A DNA stretch of 40,069 nt, from positions 1-40,069 of the forward strand of contig JAEUKH010000027.1 of the NCBI GenBank assembly GCA_016792845.1, given 5' to 3'. The first letter of the stretch is position 1. Each line of letters opens with the position of its first letter. This stretch comes from Myxococcales bacterium (GTDB lineage: Bacteria > Myxococcota_A > Polyangia > Polyangiales > Ga0077539). The notes beneath the pieces were generated by a model. It was not told where the DNA came from, did not search any database, and worked only from the letters and a program-made list of their open reading frames with translations. Shown piece after piece: positions 31,998 to 40,069 of the stretch. The translations under genes and the position numbers were made by a program.

Positions 31998-32758
31998 CGC
32001 GCGGGCGGAGGCGCGGGCGGAGGCACCATCACCGCGGGCTTGCCTTCGAGCACATCGGCGATGGCGAGGAGCACCTGGAGCACGGTCTCTGCATAGTAGA
32101 GCCCGGTGCTCGCGCCGAGGGCGGTGAACACGAAGCGCACGCTCTGCCCCTCGCCGAGGATGTGCACATAGCCCATGGCCATGAGGGCTCCGAGCACCGG
32201 GGCGAGCACCGGGGCGACCCGCGGCTCGATGCTTCGCAGCACGAGCACGGGGTCGAGGGCGTGATGTCCGAAGGGTTGGGCCGGGGCGTCGAGGCGTTGC
32301 TCGGTGCGGAGGTACTCGTTCTCGTTGCGGAGCACGAGCTCGAAGGGCGGCACCGCGGCGGCCACGCCGACCTCGATCGAGCAGCTGAAGGTGCGGGTGT
32401 AGACCGTCTCGAGCACGCCCTTCTCGACCCGGGTCTGGTCGTAGAAGACGAAGCGCACGGGGTGCCCGCGGTGCTGCCCGGTGGCCAGCGCCTCGACGGC
32501 CGGGGTGTTGCCGGTCATGCCCGCGATCAGCGGAACCGCCGCAGCGACCTGCGTATCGCGGTTGTTGACCAGGAGGTTGTAACCCGGGTCACCCTGAACG
32601 AGCTGGAGCCCGAGCCGCTGGGCCAAGACGCCCAAGCCGTACTGCGGGTTGTCTGAGAGAAACTGCGCCCGCATCCGGCGCCCGTTGAACCACATCGCCC
32701 CCACCACGAGCAGCACCACAAAGGGCATGATCGTGGGGAACAGAGAGCCACTTCCCAT
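31994..32758 (-). CDS. Membrane-anchored hypothetical protein
   Basis: A 254-residue protein with one N-terminal transmembrane segment (about 8-25, PFVVLLVVGAMWF) followed by arginines, so the bulk is probably cytoplasmic. The soluble part is alpha/beta, with VRFVFYDQTRVEKGVLETVYTRTF and FELVLRNENEYLRTEQ strands. The end is Pro/Ala-rich (VPPPAPPPAR). No motif or family is recognised. ATG 32758 is the start next to the membrane segment; longer reading frames upstream are Arg/Ala-rich and lack coding character. It is coupled by a 4-bp overlap to the zinc-ribbon membrane protein, and the two probably act together at the inner membrane. Confidence 0.6.
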   Translation of the reverse strand: MGSGSLFPTIMPFVVLLVVGAMWFNGRRMRAQFLSDNPQYGLGVLAQRLGLQLVQGDPGYNLLVNNRDTQVAAAVPLIAGMTGNTPAVEALATGQHRGHPVRFVFYDQTRVEKGVLETVYTRTFSCSIEVGVAAAVPPFELVLRNENEYLRTEQRLDAPAQPFGHHALDPVLVLRSIEPRVAPVLAPVLGALMAMGYVHILGEGQSVRFVFTALGASTGLYYAETVLQVLLAIADVLEGKPAVMVPPPAPPPAR

Positions 32759-32973
32759 AGGTGCGGCGGAGGGTACCACGGGTGCACAGCGGCCCCGCAT
32801 TTCGGGCACGCTGCCGACGCGCCGGGCCGCGGCGCCATCCCCCGAGCGCGCCCCCCTCAGGGCCCGCGACCGTCGGCCAGGAGCCACCCGAGGCCCTCGC
32901 ATCGACCGCCCCGAGGCCCTGCAACGCTGCGCCCTCAGCCCCTCGGCGGAAGGGTGCTAGAGTCGCCGCCCTG

Positions 32974-35055
32974 ATGGCCCCCAATGCCCGCGTCTGGGCG
33001 TCTCTCGCGACGCTCGTGTGCCTCACCTCTGGCTCGGTCGCGTATGCCCAAACGACCCAAGGCATCACCGCCGCGCCCTGGCGACCCGAGCTCTCGGTCG
33101 ACCCCAACGCCATGCCCTACGTCGAAGGCACCCTCGTGCCAGGGCACCTCCGGTGGAACGCGGGCCTCACCCTCGAATACGCGCACAACCCCCTCCGCGC
33201 CCATGTTGACGGTGTCAACATCGCCCTGGTCGCCCACGATCTTCGGGCCACGGTGACGGCCCAACTCGGGCTCGGGGCCCACAGCGCGCTCGCGTTGCAG
33301 CTCCCGATGGTGCTCTACCAGGGCGGCGACGCCCTCGCCGGGGTGCAGGCTCCGAGCACGGCGGGGCTCGGCGACGCGCGGCTTCTGTTTCGATGGTCGA
33401 CCCGCGCCGAGCGCGACGTGGCCCGCGGGGCGGGGCTCTCGCTGGCCCAGGCGACCTCGCTCCAGCGCGAGCGCCGCGAGGGCTTCGGGCTCGCGCTGAA
33501 CTTCGCCGCCACGGCGCCCTTCGGCGATCAGCGCGGCCTCATCGGCGCCGGCGTCGCCACCGCCCACGCCTTCGCGGTGGGTGACTTTCGCCTCGCCCGC
33601 ATCGTCGGCGCGGTGAGCCTCGGGTACCGCGCCCGCTTCGACGACGGCTGGCCCACCCAGGGCGGGAGCTGTCTCGACCTCACGGCTCCGGCCTGCGTGC
33701 TCGACCTCGCCCAGCGCGACCAGATCACCTGGGGCGTGGCCGTGCGTCAGCCCCTTGAGGGCCTCTTGGCCCTCGCCTTTCTCGGCATCAGCCCTCGCCT
33801 CGCCTCGGCCACCATTTTGTCGGGCTATTACGCCTCGACCTGGGCGACGCTCCAAGGCGCCATCGACGCCCGGGCGCCCTTCAGCAACGCGCGGCAGAGC
33901 CCCACCGAGCTCGGGCTCGGGCTTCAAACGGTTCAGGGTGAATTCACCCTCTCGGCGGGCGTCTCCCTGCCCCTCACCGCCGCGCCCGGCACCGCCGCGC
34001 CGCGGGTGATCGCCCAGGCCCAGTGGGCGCCGCGCTTCGTCGACGAAGACCGCGACGGGCTCCGCGACGACCCCGCCATCGACCATTGCATCGGTCTCGC
34101 CGAAGACTTCGACGGATTTGAAGACCACGACGGCTGCCCCGAAGACAACGACCGCGACGCCATCCCTGACGAAGAAGACCGCTGCCCCTTCACCGACGAA
34201 GACGAAGACGGATTCGAAGACGACGACGGCTGCCCCGACCCCGACAACGACGGAGACGGCGTCAACGACAGCGACGACCGGTGCCCCGACACCGCCGCCG
34301 GGGCCACCCCCGACCCGCAACGACGCGGATGCCCCGACGAAGACCGCGACCACGACGGCGTCTCGAACGCCAGCGACGCGTGCCCCGATGAGGCCGTCGG
34401 CGCGCACCCCGACCCCGAGCGCGCAGGGTGCCCCGCCCCCGACCGCGACCGCGACGGCGTGCTCGACCGCGACGACCGATGCCCCGACGAACCCGTCGCC
34501 GCCGACACCCCGAGCCGACACCCGGGCTGCCCCGATGAAGACCCCGACGGAGACGGCCTCGTCGGAGCGGCCGACCGGTGCCCCCAAAGCGCAGAATCGT
34601 TCAACGGCCCTGAGCCCCTCGATGGGTGCCCGACTGCGAGCGCCCTCAGGCCGAACCTCGTGCTGCGACGGGTGCTGGTGGCCGAAGGCGCAGAGGGCGC
34701 GGTGCCCACGGTGAGCCTCGCGGCGCCGCTCGGGTTTCTCGCCAACGACCGCCTCGCGCCCGCGGCCCGCCCCGCGGTGGTCGAGCTGGCCATCGCGCTC
34801 CGAAGGCTGGTGCACCGCAGGGTGCTCGTGACCCACGAGGGCGTCACCCGCGCCCACAGGCTCAGGGTCGAAGTGTTCGGCACCTGGACACGCCCCGCCC
34901 TCACCGCGGCCCGCGCCGACCGCCGACGCGACGCCCTCCTCGCCGCCCTCAGGGCCCTGGGCTTGTCAGAAACCGAACTCGTCTCGACCCCTTCGGTTGA
35001 ACGCCCCGCGAGGCTTCAGCGCAACGTTGCATTTGCCATCACGATCGCGCCGTGA
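32974..35055 (+). CDS. Outer-membrane protein with barrel-like domain and TSP3 repeats
   Basis: A 693-residue exported protein with a Sec signal ending SVAYAQ. Residues about 30-345 have the alternating pattern of an outer-membrane beta-barrel. Residues about 355-555 hold a long run of TSP3-type calcium repeats (EDRDGLRDDPAIDHC, DNDGDGVNDSDDRCPDTAAG and others). The last 130 residues sit where an OmpA peptidoglycan-binding domain is expected but lack its NxxLSxxRA signature, so wall binding is doubtful. It resembles the OmpA-family gene at 15656-17182 in overall plan and may be a diverged relative. A TTGAC-N3-GTCAA variant palindrome lies at codons about 77-83. Confidence 0.8.
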   Translation: MAPNARVWASLATLVCLTSGSVAYAQTTQGITAAPWRPELSVDPNAMPYVEGTLVPGHLRWNAGLTLEYAHNPLRAHVDGVNIALVAHDLRATVTAQLGLGAHSALALQLPMVLYQGGDALAGVQAPSTAGLGDARLLFRWSTRAERDVARGAGLSLAQATSLQRERREGFGLALNFAATAPFGDQRGLIGAGVATAHAFAVGDFRLARIVGAVSLGYRARFDDGWPTQGGSCLDLTAPACVLDLAQRDQITWGVAVRQPLEGLLALAFLGISPRLASATILSGYYASTWATLQGAIDARAPFSNARQSPTELGLGLQTVQGEFTLSAGVSLPLTAAPGTAAPRVIAQAQWAPRFVDEDRDGLRDDPAIDHCIGLAEDFDGFEDHDGCPEDNDRDAIPDEEDRCPFTDEDEDGFEDDDGCPDPDNDGDGVNDSDDRCPDTAAGATPDPQRRGCPDEDRDHDGVSNASDACPDEAVGAHPDPERAGCPAPDRDRDGVLDRDDRCPDEPVAADTPSRHPGCPDEDPDGDGLVGAADRCPQSAESFNGPEPLDGCPTASALRPNLVLRRVLVAEGAEGAVPTVSLAAPLGFLANDRLAPAARPAVVELAIALRRLVHRRVLVTHEGVTRAHRLRVEVFGTWTRPALTAARADRRRDALLAALRALGLSETELVSTPSVERPARLQRNVAFAITIAP
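33203..33221. repeat. Variant palindrome with 3-bp spacer
   Basis: ATGTTGAC-GGT-GTCAACAT is an 8-3-8 palindrome. It shares the TTGAC/GTCAA half-sites with the 12 other copies, but its spacer is 3 bp instead of 5. Confidence 0.6.
34040..34640 (+). repeat. TSP3 coding repeats
   Basis: Tandem modules of about 36-70 bp encode Asp-rich calcium-binding loops (DxDxDGxxDxxDxCP). The sequence is dominated by GAC, GAA and GAG codons and gives this part of the gene a different look from its flanks. Confidence 0.75.
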
Positions 35056-35258
35056 CGGGCGTACACTCGCCGCGGCAAAGAGGGCGGTGACGGGCAGAAA
35101 ACGTCAACGCGGGGGGTGCACGATGGTTGCGCCCAAAGCTCGGCGGCAGTAACGGTTTATAGGCAGTGAGAAGGTGGCGGCGGGGTGCGTGTGGCCCCGC
35201 TGTCACGACAGAGACCAGAGCGCCTGTGTGCAGCTCTGACATGCACCTGGAGAAGCGC

Positions 35259-37112
<1,854 letters not shown>

Positions 37113-37494
37113 GTCGCGCCAAGTTTTGACACGGTGTCAAACCCCAGCGCCCCTGTCACCCGACGGGGGCGTTGTGCGTTGGGGCTCATGGCATAAAGTA
37201 TTCCGAAAATCTTTCTGAGACGCGGGGCCGCGCCCTTGACGACCCGTGCGCTGTGCATGCTACTTCTCGCGTATCCGAGCTGCTCTGCCAGCGAGCGCCG
37301 GGTTGAGCGCATACACCACCATGCAGAGCACAAGCGGTTCAGCACAGCGTGAGGCGTCGCCCGAGTCGGCAGAGTCTGAGCCTCCATCGCGCAGGGTGCG
37401 CGGCTCCGTGAGACGGTTCACGGCGCGAGGCGATCAGTCAGGGCGGTGTTCACCGGCGCCCTTCGCACTCGGCCTGAGGAGAGCATAAGTCCGT
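37113..37494. other. Intergenic region without a convincing gene
   Basis: This 382-bp gap holds palindrome copy 12 at its left. An AT-richer patch follows around 37191-37220 (GCATAAAGTATTCCGAAAAT). A TTGACG at 37236 has a weak TGCTAC 17 bp downstream, a possible promoter for the gene at 37495. Short open frames on both strands have no coding character. Confidence 0.5.
37125..37141. repeat. Iterated palindrome, copy 12
   Basis: A perfect 7-3-7 palindrome, TTTGACA-CGG-TGTCAAA, lies 12 bp after the kinase stop codon in non-coding DNA. Together with copy 1 it shows the fullest consensus when coding constraint is absent. Confidence 0.8.
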
Positions 37495-37746
37495 ATGGGC
37501 ACAAGCACTTCGCACCGCATGAAGTGGTACGAGATCTGTTCAGAGCGGCACTATTCGGGTCGCTGGGTCGCGCTCGATGAGTGCCAGTACGAGGGCAACA
37601 CCCAGAGCCCTGACGAGGCCATCGTGGTCGACGCCGACGACGACCTCGGCGCCCTCTGCAACCGCATGAAGAAGGCAGCCCGCCAGTGCTGCACGGTGCT
37701 CTTCGCGGAGCCTCCGCGTCGCAGCCGCACCATCTCAAGGCACTGA
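37495..37746 (+). CDS. Small protein, possibly DUF5678-like
   Basis: An 83-residue protein. The core MKWYEICSERHYSGRWVALD followed by EAIVVDADDDLGALCNRMKK recalls DUF5678-type small proteins, in which an aromatic-Gly-x-W-V-A strand pair precedes one helix. Cysteines at 15, 29, 55, 65 and 66 are many for a small cytoplasmic protein. ATG 37519 (MKWYEI) is an alternative start that removes eight residues. An AGGA at 37477-37480 is rather far upstream. The family link is a resemblance only, and no function is suggested. Confidence 0.5.
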   Translation: MGTSTSHRMKWYEICSERHYSGRWVALDECQYEGNTQSPDEAIVVDADDDLGALCNRMKKAARQCCTVLFAEPPRRSRTISRH

Positions 37747-37784
37747 TTGCAGCCCCCACCCTCCTTGGGGTAACTCCCGGCGCT

Positions 37785-38327
37785 GTGAAGCGTTGCGCCG
37801 CGGTTCTTGTCTTTGCCCTCACCGCCTGCGCGAGCCGGCCCCCCGCCCGGCCCGCCTCACACGGGCGCCCGATGCACCACGCGAGCGCCCTCGACCCTGC
37901 TCACGCGAGCCCCGACGAGGCCACCCGTGCCGTCACGGCCGTCCACGGCGGCGCCGGGCCCTTCGCCATGGCCGGGTGGCGCATGGGAGCCCACGCCCTC
38001 ACCGCCCTCGGCCTCTCCCGAGGGAGCGGCGATGTTGACGTTGTTCACATTTCTCCGCCCTCGGTTCAATGGTCGTGCATCGCCGACGGCGTGGCGGCGG
38101 CGACGGGAGCGAGCGTGGGGCGCCTGAACCTGCGGCGCGTCGACAGCGCTGACGGCACGACCCGCACCGAGCTTCGCAACCGCGCCACGGGGCGTGCGCT
38201 GGTCTACCGCCTCGCTCCGGGCTTCGCGGCGCGCTTCGCCGACGGCCCTGACGGCGACCTCGGCGCCGCCGGTCGCGCGGTGCTGACCCTCGACGACGCC
38301 GAGGTGTTTCAGTCTCACACGCCCTGA
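37785..38327 (+). CDS. FmdE-like domain lipoprotein
   Basis: A 180-residue lipoprotein starting at GTG (signal end L-T-A-C16). The mature part resembles the FmdE domain (formylmethanofuran dehydrogenase subunit E family): HGGAGPFAMAGWRMGAHALTALGL aligns in pattern with the family's H-G-H-x-C-P-G-x3-G-x-R-x-G start, then SCIADGVAAATGASVGRLNLR and NRATGRALVYRL. The first metal-binding Cys of the family appears lost (A-G-P in place of C-P-G), while a later Cys is kept. Some periplasmic FmdE-like proteins are thought to bind metal; the missing ligand makes that uncertain here. It begins 38 bp after the small protein gene. Confidence 0.55.
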   Translation: MKRCAAVLVFALTACASRPPARPASHGRPMHHASALDPAHASPDEATRAVTAVHGGAGPFAMAGWRMGAHALTALGLSRGSGDVDVVHISPPSVQWSCIADGVAAATGASVGRLNLRRVDSADGTTRTELRNRATGRALVYRLAPGFAARFADGPDGDLGAAGRAVLTLDDAEVFQSHTP

Positions 38328-38392
38328 TTCGCGCCGCGCCCTGAGGCGACGAATTGCAGCCTCGCTCGTCACGAGATTCGCAATTACGTTTT

Positions 38393-38428
38393 CGCAGCGT
38401 TGACATGCGCTGCGATCGCCGGTAAGCG
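38393..38428 (+). promoter_or_regulatory. Inverted repeat enclosing a TTGACA
   Basis: CGCAGCG (38393-38399) and CGCTGCG (38408-38414) flank TTGACATG. The enclosed TTGACA could be a -35 element with a weak TAAGCG 17 bp downstream, about 100 bp before the protease start. A repressor-type operator over a promoter is one reading; the -10 is poor. Confidence 0.3.
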
Positions 38429-38525
38429 TCTTCGAGCCGCGGTCTCACAGGCGCTTCGTCGAAGGCGACGGCATCGCGGTGTACAGAAACGAAGGCACAC
38501 CTTCGACGTGAAGGGGCACGAACAC

Positions 38526-40069
38526 ATGTTGCGACATCGCCGCGCCGCAGTCTCTGCGTTTCTTCTATTTGCAACGGGGGGGGCGCCCATGCTTACCCGC
38601 TGTATGTCGATCGCCAGGTTGGCTGCTCGCGTGCGGGGCTCAACACCTTCGAAGTCTACCTTGATGCCGAGAGCCTGACGAAGCACGCGGCCTACCCCGG
38701 GCAGTTTGACCCCGATCTCGTCGAAGCGTCGCTGATTCGCGCCATCAACGTGTGGAATGAAGAGAGCCTCTCAGCCCGACGCCTGCACTACCGAGGTCGC
38801 GGCGTGTCAACGGAAGATGTGCAGACTCACGTCATCTACGTACGCGCAGAGGCCCAGGCGCCCCCCGGGGTCGGCGGCTGCTCGGCGGGCGCCCTCGCCC
38901 GAGCGACGGGCACGGGAGGTGGCCCAAACGGAACGTGCGCCGGCTCGACAACCCTCGCGTTGTACGCGAACGATTGCCCCTCGGCGGCTTCGGGCCTGCC
39001 CCAAGGCCCTCTTCATTGGACCTCGGGCTGGCCGACGGGCAACCAGATCGGCCTCGAAGCCGTGTTGATTCACGAGCTCGGCCACGCCGCCTTTTCAATC
39101 GACGACCAGATCTACCAGACCTCACCGCAAACGCCGACCTACCACGGTGTGATGTGGGGCACTTACAACAATGCTCAGCACGGCCAAGGGCTGAACCTCT
39201 ACCTCGTTGACCAGATGACCGCCATCGAGGGACAGGCCGACGCCACCGGGGCCCCCAACGGCGAAGGCGCTGGCCCCACCGCGCGGCACGCGACGGTGCG
39301 CACCCTCGACCTCTCGAACCAGTGGGTCGGCCCCGCCACGAACCTGCCCGAGCCTTCGACCTTCGGCCCCGGGCTCGCGTCGTTTCGCTACCCCTTCGAG
39401 GCCCACGGGTACTTCGCGGGCCACCCGAACCTCATCGATTTCGGCCTCCAGCTGCGCCGCGGCGCCCCCGCCAGCTGGGTAGACTACCTCGGGCCCTACC
39501 CCCACGCGACAGGGCACGGCACGGTGCACCATTCGTGGGTCTCGCTCGCCACAACCCCCTACGGCGAGACCGCTGCGGCCTGGCTGAGCTGCACGGGCCT
39601 GCCAGAGTGCCGGGTCATCGTGGCAACGGCAACATCGCCAACCGCAGAGTTGACGTCTCAAATGGTAGGCGAATCGTCGTTCGCACGCCCAGAAATCGCG
39701 TACGACCGATGGCGCGATCGCTTCGTGCTCTTCTTCATTCACCGCGACGGCACCCTGCGCCAATCAGAGACCACCCCGTGGAATGCCGCGTCTTGGTCTT
39801 ACGAACAAGAGGTGCCCACCGAAGAGCCCGGCACCCTCCGCTTTCGCTACATGGGCGGGCTCGTCTTTGATTACGCCCAAGAGACCGCGTCGAGCCTGCC
39901 GCTCTATTACGGCTCGTTCTTCGGTGCACGCGCCGATGTCTTTCCAGGCAATACGCTCAACGCCATCGTCGAGCTGTCATTGGGATACGACACCACGTTG
40001 CATCGCTACCGCCTCGGCCAGGCCGAGCTGCCCATCGTGGGCGGCGACCCTCACCTCTTTGAGACCGTG
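38526..40069 (+). CDS. Secreted metzincin-like zinc protease, partial, frame broken at a G8 tract
   Basis: A signal peptide begins at ATG 38526 (MLRHRR, hydrophobic core, TGG) in one frame. The mature protein continues in another frame from about 38582 (GAHAYPLYVDRQVGCS) and stays open to the window edge, about 495 residues. The switch falls in a run of eight G at 38576-38583. With seven G the two parts join and create an ideal A-H-A cleavage site. With eight G the first frame ends at 38678 after 50 residues. The zinc motif HELGHAAFSID (from 39071) has HExxH plus Asp at position 11, the spacing of snapalysin-type metzincins. HGVMWGTY about 30 residues later resembles the Met-turn. A GAAGGGG ribosome site precedes the start. 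The C-terminal part is unassigned. Confidence 0.75.
38576..38583 (+). repeat. G8 homopolymer at the signal-peptide/mature junction
   Basis: Eight consecutive G lie at codons 17-20 of the secreted protease. Loss of one G, or gain of two, restores the frame between signal peptide and protease. It could be a slipped-strand contingency tract or a homopolymer sequencing error. Confidence 0.8.

Noticed and set aside
32935..34857. 640-residue frame antisense to the TSP3 protein
   Set aside because: It mirrors the Asp-rich repeats as Val/Ala/Gly runs; it is a shadow of the real gene.

Overview
The window is very GC-rich DNA with tightly packed genes. It looks like a chromosome segment from a myxobacterium (phylum Myxococcota). 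The signs are a MYXO-CTERM-type C-terminal sorting signal, two Hanks-type Ser/Thr kinases, two outer-membrane proteins with calcium-binding thrombospondin-3 (TSP3) repeats, many lipoproteins with Asp/Gly/Ala-rich linkers, and a lipoprotein made of 14 eight-cysteine repeats. I see no rRNA, tRNA, CRISPR array, transposase, integrase or phage gene.

Layout: 0.1-3.7 kb holds a small membrane-anchored protein, an XRE regulator, a YbjN-like protein and dnaX. 3.7-6.6 kb holds a MYXO-CTERM surface protein and a divergent serine beta-lactamase-family hydrolase. 6.6-15.7 kb is a complete heavy-metal efflux locus: adaptor, CzcA-type RND pump and TolC-type channel, followed by a CNNM/CorC-like membrane protein, with a divergent OmpR-type response regulator and histidine kinase behind a TTAC-type inverted/direct repeat. 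15.7-17.8 kb is an operon of a small lipoprotein, a Rid-family protein and an OmpA/TSP3 protein. 17.9-24.3 kb holds a beta-propeller lipoprotein, a large unrecognised membrane protein with degenerate EF-hand-like loops, a haem plus copper monooxygenase-like lipoprotein and an extended-SDR enzyme. 24.5-28.7 kb holds the Cys-repeat lipoprotein and a two-gene operon. 28.9-37.1 kb holds two receptor-like kinases flanking a zinc-ribbon membrane operon and a second TSP3 protein. 37.5-40.07 kb holds a small protein, an FmdE-like lipoprotein and a secreted metzincin-like protease that runs off the right edge.

The most unusual signal belongs to no single gene. It is a perfect palindrome, TTGAC-N5-GTCAA, found 12 times in 40 kb where well under one copy is expected by chance. 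Most copies lie inside coding sequence. Two tandem pairs have an identical 22-bp offset, and two copies supply a gene's stop codon. By eye I find about thirty TTGAC on the + strand, and 12 of them belong to this palindrome. It behaves like a genome-wide iterated site (chromosome organisation, a global regulator, or self-DNA marking), not like a promoter operator.

Other leads are a G8 tract that splits the secreted protease's signal peptide from its mature domain (phase variation or a sequencing indel), a receptor kinase whose external part resembles a PstS-type phosphate-binding protein, and a lipoprotein with the full PHM-type copper ligand set plus a c-type haem motif.
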